DNA of 53,821 nt, taken from positions 1 through 53,821 of the forward strand of contig JANQNL010000113.1 in assembly GCA_028279585.1 (NCBI GenBank), given 5' to 3'. A program made the translations under genes and the position numbers. Below are positions 8,367-16,345 of the stretch, piece after piece. The notes beneath the pieces were generated by a model that saw only the letters and a list, made by a program, of their open reading frames with translations, had not been told where the DNA came from and searched no databases. Position 1 is the first letter of the stretch. Each line of letters starts with the position of its first letter. The DNA is from Thermoplasmatota archaeon (GTDB taxonomy: Archaea > Thermoplasmatota > Penumbrarchaeia > JANQNL01).

Positions 8367-8761
8367 TCCGTCTACCATACATGCTGTGGAAGGGTAGGCA
8401 TTCTCCAATGATCCCGGTTGTTGTCAAAGTAGATGATCGGTCCATCAATACAACTGCATATCTTGATACTGGAGCAACATATTCTGTCTTCCATACTGAT
8501 TATGCGGATCGTCTTGGACTGAAGCTAAATGAGGGCAATATGGTCGAGATATCCATCGGAGATGGTAGCTCAATTCATGTGTTCCTTCATGAGGTCCTCC
8601 TCAAGGTTGAGGACCTTGAGTTCATGGCCAGGATCGGTTTTTCTGATGAGCTGGGTATAGGACTCAGCATCCTTGGAAGGGATTATGTTATGGATGAGTA
8701 TGTCATCTGCTTCGATGGTCATCATAAGGAGATCCTGTGGAAACTTCCCGCAGAAGTGTGA
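8363..8761 (+). CDS. Retropepsin-like aspartic protease
   Basis: A 132-residue single-domain protein. TTAYLDTGATYSVFHTDYA (about residues 30-48) contains the catalytic D-T-G-A motif of retropepsin-like aspartic proteases, and the later hydrophobic-glycine segment GIGLSILGRDYVMDEYVI is the second family hallmark (h-h-G-R/x-D). Such proteins act as homodimers with one Asp from each chain. There is no signal peptide, so it acts in the cytoplasm. It overlaps the DUF5678-like gene by four bases. The substrate is unknown. The Asp is intact, so activity is expected, though some members of this group may only bind peptides. Confidence 0.75.
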   Translation: MIRLPYMLWKGRHSPMIPVVVKVDDRSINTTAYLDTGATYSVFHTDYADRLGLKLNEGNMVEISIGDGSSIHVFLHEVLLKVEDLEFMARIGFSDELGIGLSILGRDYVMDEYVICFDGHHKEILWKLPAEV

Positions 8762-8814
8762 ACCTCCCCGACACCCTTTTATCCCCCAAGCTCCATGCCA
8801 GCTCTAGTGATATC

Positions 8815-9342
8815 ATGGGAAAGGCAGACCCGATGGAAAGGATAGCGGACAAGGCCGGAAGATACCTGGCCGATCACATGCTCGAGTACCATGAGCTCCA
8901 GGACCTCTTTTGCTCAACAGAGATCACAAACCTCATCGCCGACAAGGATTCCAAGGTCACAGGCGGCAAGGTCTACGACCAGGTCATGGACACCTTCCAC
9001 GCCAAGTACAAGGTCATCTTCGACGTCATGGACTCCTCGGACTCCAAGGTCAAGGGGACCAAGAACATCGACTACCTTTCACTTCTGATCACGCTCATGA
9101 ACGACAAGACCCTCACTCCCCAGGAACTGTACCTCCTGGAGAATGCCACCAAGCATATCACTTCCAACAAGAAGTACAACATCCTCACAGCCGTCATCCA
9201 ATACCTCGACGAGATGGAGAAGCTAATGAAGAAGGGCAAGACCGACGACAAGGCCCTCAACGAACTGAGGAAGAAGTACAAGTTCACAAAGGCCCAGGCA
9301 GCCCAGGTCGAGGCCATAATTTCGGAAGATGATGAAGAATAA
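8815..9342 (+). CDS. Uncharacterised helical protein
   Basis: A 175-residue, highly charged and almost certainly all-helical cytoplasmic protein ending in an acidic stretch. The ATG at 8815 is preferred over the in-frame upstream start because CTTTTATC (8776-8783) is placed as a TATA box for a leaderless transcript and because the upstream codons overlap the preceding gene. Segments such as YLSLLITLMNDKTLTPQELY suggest a compact helical bundle. I do not recognise a family. It stands alone between the protease pair and a nested hairpin element. Confidence 0.65.
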   Translation: MGKADPMERIADKAGRYLADHMLEYHELQDLFCSTEITNLIADKDSKVTGGKVYDQVMDTFHAKYKVIFDVMDSSDSKVKGTKNIDYLSLLITLMNDKTLTPQELYLLENATKHITSNKKYNILTAVIQYLDEMEKLMKKGKTDDKALNELRKKYKFTKAQAAQVEAIISEDDEE

Positions 9343-9398
9343 GACTGGTGGAGATGATCTCCAGGAAGAGGATTTCCCCTCCAGTCTCACATATTTCC

Positions 9399-9502
9399 CA
9401 GACTTCGAAACGGCAAAAAGAGCGGGTTGATGTTCAGAACCCACCCTCCATGATTCTACCTCGTTCTGACCATCAATTTTTCCATGAAAGTTTCGAAGTC
9501 TG
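9399..9502 (+). repeat. Nested hairpin element, copy B
   Basis: Outer stem CAGACTTCGAAAC (9399-9411) with GTTTCGAAGTCTG (9490-9502) is 13 perfect pairs. The left junction (9412-9426) contains AAAAAGAGCG; the right junction TTTTTCCATGAAA is 13 bases (9477-9489). The inner stem TTGATGTTCAGAAC (9427-9440) pairs with GTTCTGACCATCAA (9463-9476) with one mismatch. The A-run and T-run of the junction can pair. It lies between the helical protein gene and the KaiC-like gene. Copies with the same layout and different stem sequences lie at 14956, 16372, 16817, 30967 and 41148. Confidence 0.85.
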
Positions 9503-9575
9503 CTCAAATGTTCGCCTATTGTGGAAACCCTCTTATACGTCTACATAATTCCAGGCCTAGCCCGGAGGTTGTATC

Positions 9576-10271
9576 ATTTTCCATAATACCGTAGATGGTC
9601 TTTCAGAAGTCATCCGTTCAGAGATCCCGCATAACTTTATCGTCCTAGTAGCTGGCACACCCGGCTCCCTCAAGTCAGGTCTTACCTACAGCATGCTATC
9701 CAACTACCTGGCGTCCAACGACGAGTTCGGTGTCTACGTGACACTAGAAGAGACCACCGAGAGTCATCTCAAGAACATGGGCGCGCTCAATATCAAGCTT
9801 CCAGAGAACCTCATGATATCTGACTACACGGACATCAGGGAGAAGTTCGAGCACAAGGGCTCTGGCCCCGAGATAATCGAGCTCCTCATCTCCATGATCG
9901 ACTACTTCAAGAAGAAGGAGGGCGACAAGTTCACCTGCATGGGCCTTGACTCCCTCAACGCACTTTACTCTCTGATCGATACCACAGACCTCCGCATCAG
10001 GATGTTCCACTTCTTCAAGTACCTCCGCGAGAAGGAGATAACCACATTCTCCATCATGGAGATACCAGAGTTCGGAAAGCTTCCTGACTACATCGGTTCC
10101 GAGGGTTTCCTCGTGGACGGTATCATCAGGACCGGAGATATCGAGACCCAGCACGATGTCATGATCTACATGCAGGTCAAGAAGATGAGGGCCACAGAGC
10201 ACTCCAGGAAGAAGCATCTGATGGAGATCTCATCCAAGGGCCTCTCCATCCTCGGACCTATCGTGGAGTGA
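9576..10271 (+). CDS. KaiC/RAD55-like ATPase with an apparent ATT start
   Basis: A single RecA/KaiC-type domain of about 231 residues. The P-loop reads AGTPGSLKSGL, which lacks the usual Gly before Lys but is the form seen in many archaeal RAD55-like ATPases. VTLEETTESHL carries the paired glutamates of KaiC proteins, and FTCMGLDSLNALYSL is the Walker B strand. The first ATG in frame (9693) lies after the P-loop, so it cannot be the start. The frame opens after a stop at 9558, and a perfect GGAGG (9564-9568) is seven bases before an ATT at 9576, giving IFHNTVDGLSEVIRSE, the expected N-terminal part. It is followed at once by a 47-codon gene. Confidence 0.8.
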   Translation: MFHNTVDGLSEVIRSEIPHNFIVLVAGTPGSLKSGLTYSMLSNYLASNDEFGVYVTLEETTESHLKNMGALNIKLPENLMISDYTDIREKFEHKGSGPEIIELLISMIDYFKKKEGDKFTCMGLDSLNALYSLIDTTDLRIRMFHFFKYLREKEITTFSIMEIPEFGKLPDYIGSEGFLVDGIIRTGDIETQHDVMIYMQVKKMRATEHSRKKHLMEISSKGLSILGPIVE

Positions 10272-10275
10272 TACC

Positions 10276-10419
10276 ATGGACAAGAACGAACAGCTCAACA
10301 TAGTGGCCGCTATCCTCACAGCAGGTCATCTGATAAACACCAAGGACTGGGAAGAGAACATCGACGATGCTGTCATGACCTTTGGCAAGTATCGCGAGAA
10401 GCTCAAGGACCAGATATAG
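10276..10419 (+). CDS. 47-residue protein linked to the KaiC-like ATPase
   Basis: A short open frame starting four bases after the stop of the KaiC-like gene. The product (MDKNEQLNIVAAILTAGHL...) is an amphipathic helical peptide with the genome's preferred codons throughout and ends KYREKLKDQI. The tight spacing indicates co-transcription. Related small proteins beside KaiC-like ATPases could be accessory subunits, but I do not recognise a family. Confidence 0.65.
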   Translation: MDKNEQLNIVAAILTAGHLINTKDWEENIDDAVMTFGKYREKLKDQI

Positions 10420-10508
10420 GCCCTTACCCCCTCCAGTTCGACCCATTTCAGGGTCTTGTTTATAAACCGACTTCATAATCAGCTTACCATCTGTAGAGAT
10501 GGTGCTCT

Positions 10509-11126
10509 GTGTCCGACGTATTGAAGGAGAAGAACAAGCTCTCTGAAGAGGATGGGGTAATGCCCAAGGGCTTGGAGGCCAAGTCCCTCGCTATCAAGAC
10601 AGTGATAGTCTTGGCCATACTGCTTGCTCTGACCATTGGTCTCAAGTTCCTTATCGGTGACTACGTCGAGATGGCAGGTGGATGGTTCGTCAACACTTTC
10701 GGATACTGGGGGATCTTTTTCGGGACCGTGTTCATCGACACCATTAACTTCCCACTTTCCCCAGATTTCATGCTCCTGTTCGCTATCACTGGTGGACTTC
10801 ATCCAGTCCCTACCATCATCTTCGCGGCCTTTGGTTCTATGGTTGGAGCGTCTTGTGCCTACTGGATTGGGAGAGTAGCATCCAACATCAAGCCCATAGC
10901 CTGGTGGATGAAGCGAAAGGAGAAGACAGGCCACTTCCTGTTCAACAAGTACGGGCACTGGACCATCTTGATAGCAGCTGTAACTCCACTACCGTTCGGA
11001 GCTCTGTGCTGGTTCGCAGGAGCTTACAAAATGAACTGGTGGTTGTTCTATCTGATAACTCTCATAAGACTGCCGAGGATGATCGTTCCTTTCATCCTTC
11101 TCTACCTGGGATGGTCCATCGCGTAG
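10509..11126 (+). CDS. VTT/DedA-like membrane protein
   Basis: A 205-residue integral membrane protein with about five hydrophobic segments (around residues 29-50, 62-82, 88-112, 150-170 and 178-200). The spacing and the features GTVFIDTINFPLSPDF, GSMVGASCAYWIGR and ITLIRLPRMIVPF resemble VTT-domain (SNARE-associated/DedA) proteins, which have re-entrant loops and are linked to lipid scrambling or proton-dependent transport. The start is GTG at 10509; a TATA-like GTTTATAAAC lies at 10458-10467. The gene converges on the J-domain gene with one base between stops. Confidence 0.65.
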   Translation: MSDVLKEKNKLSEEDGVMPKGLEAKSLAIKTVIVLAILLALTIGLKFLIGDYVEMAGGWFVNTFGYWGIFFGTVFIDTINFPLSPDFMLLFAITGGLHPVPTIIFAAFGSMVGASCAYWIGRVASNIKPIAWWMKRKEKTGHFLFNKYGHWTILIAAVTPLPFGALCWFAGAYKMNWWLFYLITLIRLPRMIVPFILLYLGWSIA

Positions 11127-11127
11127 A

Positions 11128-11901
11128 CTACTCGATGACACCCTTGGTCTTGCATTTTGGACACTGGATAACTGTACTCTTACCTTCCAGACCCTTTGGT
11201 GCTGTGAACCTCTGTGAACAAACAGGGCAGGTCACGGCAACGTTATCGAGATCAGCAGAGTCCATGTTCCCCGACAACCCACAGTGGGGGCAGGTAACGG
11301 CAACGCCGTGTGCGGTCTCATGGGTGGTGTCGTCATCTGCCTGGAATATCTTCTCACATCCAGGGCACTCGAGCTCCATGGGCTCCCAGGCCTCACCGAC
11401 GACGTAGTCCTCATCCTTGTCATCATCGGTAAGCTCCATTGTCAGTTCCTCATCGTCCCCACCGTCCCAGTCAACCTTTTTGGAGTCAACCTTCAGTTTC
11501 GAGGCGCCTTTGGACTGGCCCATCATGACCCCGTCCAGAGCTTCTCCCGTGACGTAACCATCGTCGTCATCCTCTGTTAGTTCCATGGTCCCGACGTTCG
11601 CTTGCTGCTTCGCAGCCTTCTTGGGTCCACCGAACTTCCATCGAGAATACTTCAGCCACTGGTCGTACTTCTTCCTATCATCAGGGTTCAGAAGTGTCTG
11701 CTTCGCGTCGTTGAGCTTTCGCATCATGGAGTCTGCAAGCTTCTTCTCTGCCTCGTCGGAGTTTGCGGTCCTGTCCGGGTGGAACTTCTCTGCAAGCTTT
11801 CTGTAAGCTTTTTTGATCTCTAGATCGGAAGCATCATCGTCGACACCGAGCAGGAGGTAGTAGTCCTCTACCCGCTTGTACTTGGAGAAGGATGGACACA
11901 T
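11128..11901 (-). CDS. J-domain protein with C-terminal zinc ribbons
   Basis: The N-terminal J-domain (about residues 12-82) has the HPD motif in KFHPDRT, so it should stimulate an Hsp70 partner. It is followed by two copies of an acidic motif, MELTEDDDDGYVTGEA and MELTDDDKDEDYVVGEA, separated by a Lys/Ser-rich linker. The C-terminal third carries Cys pairs CPGC, CPHC, CPVC and CPKC (about 175-257), forming two zinc-ribbon-like units. There is no DnaJ G/F region or substrate domain, so this is not a canonical DnaJ. A TATA-like CTTATATC lies about 30 bases before the ATG, so the gene can be transcribed separately from the second J-domain gene just upstream. Confidence 0.85.
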   Translation of the reverse strand: MCPSFSKYKRVEDYYLLLGVDDDASDLEIKKAYRKLAEKFHPDRTANSDEAEKKLADSMMRKLNDAKQTLLNPDDRKKYDQWLKYSRWKFGGPKKAAKQQANVGTMELTEDDDDGYVTGEALDGVMMGQSKGASKLKVDSKKVDWDGGDDEELTMELTDDDKDEDYVVGEAWEPMELECPGCEKIFQADDDTTHETAHGVAVTCPHCGLSGNMDSADLDNVAVTCPVCSQRFTAPKGLEGKSTVIQCPKCKTKGVIE

Positions 11902-11961
11902 GGCTACTGCTCAGAACACACAATTCAGATATAAGGTTTGTACTGGGCTTAAACAAGACCT

Positions 11962-12792
11962 CTACGACATTTTGTGACCGCAGTAGTAGCAGTACATCTG
12001 CTCGGGGTAGACGCCGTTGCCGCATTCGGGGCAATCTTGGACCTTGGTCCGCTTCCTACCACTCGTTGGTGCAGCTGGTGCTTTGTCGGAGACCACCTGG
12101 AACTGTCCATTAGGTCCCTGGACGTCCTGGTAGGCATCGGTCCAGACATCCTTCTGATCATGCTGGAGGTCACCTGCAGCTTCCATGACCATCTGTTCAT
12201 AGTAGAACTGGTCGTACATCTGCTTTTGCTCTGGATGTAGTGAATCATAATGCTCCCTGAACTGGTCAACACCGGACTTCAGGTTCAGGTCTTTGAGCAG
12301 GTCCAATGCAGCGTTGAGTGTGTCCAGAGCAGTACTGAACTCCTTTTTGTCCACAAGGTTCACACCCCTGACGAGCATGCGCTTTGCTTCATCCACATGG
12401 AATCCGTTGGCCTGTGCAGTGTTCATCTCCAGGTTGATCATCTTGATGAGCTGCATGCAGATGACGTAGTCCTCGTTGGCCGAGAGCGCGTCCAGATCGT
12501 TGGACTCGAGCCATCTATCATACTCCGCCCTGCGTTCAGCATCCATGAGGACGTCCTTGGCAAGGTTGAGCTTCTTCATCATCTTGAGCGCGTACTCCTG
12601 GGAGAAATCGTCCTTCTCGGCGACCCTGTCTGGATGGTACTGGGCGGCCTTCTTCCTGTAGGCGAGCTTTATCTGACGTGTCGTTGAGTCCCTGGAGATC
12701 TCGAGCAACTGGTAGTAATCCAGGTCCTCGATGGTCAGAACGACGTGCTCTTCGTCATCGTCGTCCTCGTCCCAGTCAACAACGTCAGTCAT
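11962..12792 (-). CDS. J-domain protein with C-terminal zinc ribbon
   Basis: A 276-residue protein. After a highly acidic N-terminus, a J-domain (about 24-95) carries HPD in QYHPDRV. The middle is helical and TPR-like in texture (about 110-190), and the end is a C-x2-C...C-x2-C ribbon (DCPECGNG ... YCYYCGHKMS). The ATG at 12792 is chosen over the one at 12825 because CATATATG (about 12831-12838) looks like the TATA box, which would place transcription after the upstream ATG. It shares its organisation (J-domain plus zinc ribbon) with the next gene and is its likely paralogue. It is divergent from yjbQ with about 95 bases between the starts. Confidence 0.85.
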   Translation of the reverse strand: MTDVVDWDEDDDDEEHVVLTIEDLDYYQLLEISRDSTTRQIKLAYRKKAAQYHPDRVAEKDDFSQEYALKMMKKLNLAKDVLMDAERRAEYDRWLESNDLDALSANEDYVICMQLIKMINLEMNTAQANGFHVDEAKRMLVRGVNLVDKKEFSTALDTLNAALDLLKDLNLKSGVDQFREHYDSLHPEQKQMYDQFYYEQMVMEAAGDLQHDQKDVWTDAYQDVQGPNGQFQVVSDKAPAAPTSGRKRTKVQDCPECGNGVYPEQMYCYYCGHKMS

Positions 12793-12887
12793 TGCTCCAC
12801 GCTCGTACAGCTGACATCGCTGCACTATGCCATATATGTTTGGTATTACTAAGCATACTTCAAATATGGCGAAAACAATCTAAGCCT

Positions 12888-13280
12888 ATGTTCGCGCAGA
12901 TCAGGATAAAGACACCAGACCACTCCTCCATGGTCAACATAACCAAGGAGGTCGAGGAGATAGTGGCAAAGTCCAAGGTCAAGTCCGGTCAGTGCGTGGT
13001 CTATGTCCCGCACACTACGGCCAGTGTTACCGTCAACGAAGGTTCCGATCCAGCAGTTGTCCAGGACATAATCAAAGAGCTTGACAAGATCGTTCCATGG
13101 CAGGATGCCTACAAGCACATGGAAGGGAACTCTGCAGCACACATCAAGGCGAGCATGATCGGTCCCTCTGTGACGCTGATCATCGATAATGGCCGGATGG
13201 TCCTTGGAACCTGGCAGGCTGTGTTCCTCTGTGAGTTCGACGGACCAAGGACACGGACCGTCTACATCAAGGTCCTTTAA
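12888..13280 (+). CDS. YjbQ family protein (UPF0047)
   Basis: A 130-residue protein matching the UPF0047/YjbQ family along its full length: VVYVPHTTASVTVNEGSDP and the C-terminal GTWQAVFLCEFDGPRTRTV are diagnostic. Family members have weak thiamine-phosphate synthase activity, so the true role is unsettled. The ATG at 12888 gives the family's usual length of about 130-140 residues; the longer open frame upstream overlaps the divergent promoter. The stop codon TAA overlaps the stop codon of truD on the other strand in the four bases TTAA (13277-13280). Confidence 0.9.
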   Translation: MFAQIRIKTPDHSSMVNITKEVEEIVAKSKVKSGQCVVYVPHTTASVTVNEGSDPAVVQDIIKELDKIVPWQDAYKHMEGNSAAHIKASMIGPSVTLIIDNGRMVLGTWQAVFLCEFDGPRTRTVYIKVL

Positions 13281-14455
13281 TCCAGAAGATACTTGATGAG
13301 CAGGGTGGCGTAGGAGCCGGGCCCCAGGTCGAACTCCATCTTCACAGAATCTCCATCTACCTCTACCGTGAGGTCTGTGGGCTTGAAGAAGAGTTCGCGC
13401 TTGTTGTTGCGTAGCGTGTCAGGCCAGACCTTGTCGAGCTTTTCCATACCGATGTCGGTGAGGCCCAGTCCGTTGAAGACATCCTGGTAGGCCTGGGCCC
13501 ATTCGTCATCCCCGTCAGGCATGACGTCCCTGCTTTCCCCCGAAAGGTCTGCGAGCTCTCCCCCATCGAAGAACTCCAGCGCCTTGTCCAGATGCTTGTA
13601 GAAGGAGAGCGAGCCCATGACGTACTCCACCTCCGTGAGCTTCCTTTTGGAGGTGCGCTTCTTGAGCACACGTCGGAGTGTCTGGTTGAACATGAACGAC
13701 TGGAACGCAGCCACCATGAACTTGGTCTCCTGGTAGCTTACCGCAGCGAGAGCCCCTTCATAATCGTCATGGTTCTTCGAAAGATGCTTCACGATGCGGT
13801 AGGTCGTTCTTTGGCTTCCTTTCGGTAGCTTGCGAAGGACCGCCTTCCACTTACCCCAATCCTCAAGGAGAATTCGCTTAGTGACCTTGATCTTGTTCGA
13901 AGCCTTCCTGTCTGGAGCTGCAATGATGAGCCAGACCGCGCCTTCTGCGTCACCTTTGATGATCTCCATTGCAGCAAGCTTGCCAGTGGCTCTGGCAGAG
14001 ACGAACCTCTGGGAGTCGAAGTAGTTAGGTAAAGGGATCTTTTTGATAAGCTCGACACGCTCTTCAAGGCGGTCGATGATCTTTTGGTCAACCTTTCGTG
14101 CGATGATGCTGAACCGGTTTCCCGTGTGGTCCCCCAACTTGAGAGGTCTGTCGGAAGTTCCGACAACCTTCCAGCTGGCCTGTTCTTCCCCACCCTCCTC
14201 TGGCATCTCCTCGAAGCCTTCTGCAGGGATAGAGACGTACTGGAGCGTAACCGCATGTCTGTCCTTGAGCCCGCAGTATCCGATGCTTCCGGGTTTGACA
14301 CCGATCGCTTCTGCCATCCGTCTGATGGCCTCGGAGGTGTCGATGCCCCGCTTTGTAAGCTCGTAGATGGCATACTCCTCGGCACCAAGGTCCGGCTCGA
14401 ATATCTCCTCTACCTGAAAGTCCTCTGGACTCTGGCGCAGCTTGTACTTACCCAT
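13277..14455 (-). CDS. truD: tRNA pseudouridine(13) synthase TruD
   Basis: A 392-residue TruD-type pseudouridine synthase. The N-terminal MGKYKLRQSPEDFQVEEI is the family signature, and GYCGLKDRHAVTLQYVSI contains the catalytic Asp in GLKD (about residue 83). LPNYFDSQRFVSARATG is the conserved substrate-binding loop (usually FG.QRFG). It isomerises a uridine in tRNA (position 13 in bacteria). The length fits archaeal TruD, which has an enlarged insertion domain. Its start overlaps the end of the upstream Cys-cluster gene by eight bases, so the two form an operon. Confidence 0.92.
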   Translation of the reverse strand: MGKYKLRQSPEDFQVEEIFEPDLGAEEYAIYELTKRGIDTSEAIRRMAEAIGVKPGSIGYCGLKDRHAVTLQYVSIPAEGFEEMPEEGGEEQASWKVVGTSDRPLKLGDHTGNRFSIIARKVDQKIIDRLEERVELIKKIPLPNYFDSQRFVSARATGKLAAMEIIKGDAEGAVWLIIAAPDRKASNKIKVTKRILLEDWGKWKAVLRKLPKGSQRTTYRIVKHLSKNHDDYEGALAAVSYQETKFMVAAFQSFMFNQTLRRVLKKRTSKRKLTEVEYVMGSLSFYKHLDKALEFFDGGELADLSGESRDVMPDGDDEWAQAYQDVFNGLGLTDIGMEKLDKVWPDTLRNNKRELFFKPTDLTVEVDGDSVKMEFDLGPGSYATLLIKYLLD

Positions 14456-14876
14456 CTTCTCCCTCCTTGTCGAAACTGTGGATGTAAATGTATCCGTCCT
14501 CGTTGAGATGCTCCAGGTTCGCGTCCATCTTTATCCCGAACTCCTGCTCTGAAAGGGCGATGACCTCCTGGGCTTTCGTCGTGAGGTCGAGCTCTGGACC
14601 CTCTCCAATGCCTGGACAGTCCGGATATACCCATAGGACGTGCTTGATCCCAGAGATCTTTTTGAGCGTGAACGGAAAGCCTCGGCAAGCTGGTGGACGC
14701 TCGGTGTAGCGCGTGCAATGGTAGTTGTCAGGATTGAGCCTGGGACACATCCCATTGACCGCTTCGCCACCGATGTGCTTCAGGATCGAGACTATCCAGT
14801 CCTCTGTGTAGTGGTTCCTGCAGCAGTTGCCGCAGCGAATGCAGTCCCAGTGGAAGCCGGGCTTGACGATGCCCAT
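14448..14876 (-). CDS. YkgJ-like Cys-cluster protein
   Basis: A 142-residue protein of the YkgJ/CxxCxxCC family: WDCIRCGNCCRNHY near the N-terminus (about residues 11-24) and later single Cys residues (MCPRLN, CTRYTERPPACRGFPF, PDCPG) are the typical metal ligands, thought to bind zinc or an iron-sulfur cluster. The biochemical role of the family is not established. The gene overlaps truD by eight bases. A T-rich promoter region (about 14895-14915) precedes it. Confidence 0.85.
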   Translation of the reverse strand: MGIVKPGFHWDCIRCGNCCRNHYTEDWIVSILKHIGGEAVNGMCPRLNPDNYHCTRYTERPPACRGFPFTLKKISGIKHVLWVYPDCPGIGEGPELDLTTKAQEVIALSEQEFGIKMDANLEHLNEDGYIYIHSFDKEGEDG

Positions 14877-14955
14877 GGGGGCGACAATGGGTACGTCCTT
14901 TTTATTCTATTCTCTTGACCCAACCGGATGTTAGTCCAAAATGTAATCAAACTCC

Positions 14956-15057
14956 ATGACCTCCGTAACGAATGAAAAACGGTTGATATTCACATCTGAC
15001 CGTCAATAGCAGTATAGATGTGAATATCAATTTTTCAATGATAGTTACGGAGGTCAT
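14956..15057 (+). repeat. Nested hairpin element, copy C
   Basis: Outer stem ATGACCTCCGTAAC (14956-14969) pairs perfectly with GTTACGGAGGTCAT (15044-15057). The left junction is GAATGAAAAACGG; the right junction TTTTTCAATGATA is 13 bases (15031-15043). The inner stem TTGATATTCACATCT (14983-14997) pairs perfectly with AGATGTGAATATCAA (15016-15030), 15 pairs. The right arm forms the last codons and the stop of the aminotransferase gene on the other strand, so it overlaps coding sequence. Confidence 0.9.
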
Positions 15058-16261
15058 TCCGCTTGTTTATCGCTCCAAGGCGACGCTCGAGCCTGACCAA
15101 GGCTTCGTCCAGAAGTGTATCTGAGCGGGAGAAAGTGAAGCGCAGCCAACGCTTTCCGGTCTCGAACCCAGTCTCGGGTTCTTCTTTATTACGGAAGAAG
15201 AAACTTGAGCCAGGTACTGTGGCGACACCTTCCTCGGACACCAGATGCTTGCCGAAGTCCCAATCATCCCAGTCTTTCGGAGCTATCCCATCAAAGCCTG
15301 CGAAGACATAGTATGCACCCTGTGGCTGGATGCATTCGAATCCGAGCTTTTCCAGGCCAGGAACGAACCGGTCGCGTCTTCTGGTGTAGACCGATCGGAG
15401 GTTCTCGTAGTAGTCTTCCCCCATCCTCAGACCTTCAACGACCGCGGCCTGGAACGGTGTGGGCGCGCATATGGTCATATAATCGTGATATCGCCTGATC
15501 CCCACGCTCAACCTCTCTGGAGCGCAGGCCCAGCCGACCCGCCAGCCAGTGGCGCCGAAGGTCTTTGACGCGCCGTTCAGGACCACCGTCCTGTCCCACA
15601 TCCCTTCCATCGTGGCCAGCGAGCGATGCTTCTTTCCGTCATACAGCATCTCTGAGTATATCTCGTCTGTGAGAGCGATAACGTTATTATCAACACAAAG
15701 GTCGCGTACCAGCTTCATGAACTCGTCGTCCATGACCCACCCGGATGGATTGTGGGGGGAGTTGAGAACCACTAGAGCCACATCTTGCGCGAACGAGTCC
15801 TTCACAAGCTCGTGGTCGAACTCCACTCCCGAGGGTGACAGGTTGGACGGTGGGACGAACAGCGGCTTGGCCGAGGCCATCACCGCGCCTGGATGATAGT
15901 TCTCGTAAACTGGCTCGAACAGCAGAACCTTCCTGTCCTTCTCCACAAGCGCCCCAACTGCAGCGATTATCCCTTCGGACACACCGCAGGTGATGGTGAT
16001 CTCCGAGTCTGGCTCGTAATCAAGGCCGTACCTTTGGGACATCCATCTTGCGACCTCGTCACGCAGACACTTCTTCCCCCAGGTGAAGCTGTACTGATCG
16101 TCCTCCTCGTTCAGGGCTTTAAGGACAGCGTCCTTCATGGGTTTGGGAACAGGGTCGTCAGGCATTCCCTGGGACAGGTTCAGTGCGTTGTGGACCTGCG
16201 AGAGCCTGGTCATCTCTCTGATGACGGATTCTTCCAGTACCGAAGCGCGGCTTGAGAGCAT
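15035..16261 (-). CDS. Class I/II aminotransferase (PLP-dependent)
   Basis: A 408-residue fold-type I aminotransferase. Visible motifs are LNSPHNPSGWV (substrate and PLP binding), ALTDEIYSEMLYDG (Asp and Tyr that contact PLP), NGASKTFGATGWRVGW (the Lys that forms the Schiff base, in SKTFG) and a C-terminal Arg region (KRWLRFTFSRSD). This is the pattern of aspartate/aromatic aminotransferases or kynurenine aminotransferase-like enzymes; the substrate cannot be decided. The ATG at 16261 gives the usual length, while the longer frame to 16375 runs through a hairpin element. The last eight residues are encoded by hairpin element C. Hairpin element D lies upstream. Confidence 0.88.
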   Translation of the reverse strand: MLSSRASVLEESVIREMTRLSQVHNALNLSQGMPDDPVPKPMKDAVLKALNEEDDQYSFTWGKKCLRDEVARWMSQRYGLDYEPDSEITITCGVSEGIIAAVGALVEKDRKVLLFEPVYENYHPGAVMASAKPLFVPPSNLSPSGVEFDHELVKDSFAQDVALVVLNSPHNPSGWVMDDEFMKLVRDLCVDNNVIALTDEIYSEMLYDGKKHRSLATMEGMWDRTVVLNGASKTFGATGWRVGWACAPERLSVGIRRYHDYMTICAPTPFQAAVVEGLRMGEDYYENLRSVYTRRRDRFVPGLEKLGFECIQPQGAYYVFAGFDGIAPKDWDDWDFGKHLVSEEGVATVPGSSFFFRNKEEPETGFETGKRWLRFTFSRSDTLLDEALVRLERRLGAINKRNDLRNYH

Positions 16262-16345
16262 GCCAGTGCAACGGTACGGGGGTATTAAGGCTATTTGTTC
16301 ATCATAGCTTCGCTTAGATCCAATTGATGTTCGGATGTGAGACGA

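Noticed and set aside
9399-9502. Interpreting the nested hairpins as ordinary MITEs
   Set aside because: I see no target-site duplications at the copies checked, and terminal stem sequences are not shared between copies as expected for transposase-recognised ends. Spread by another mechanism remains possible.
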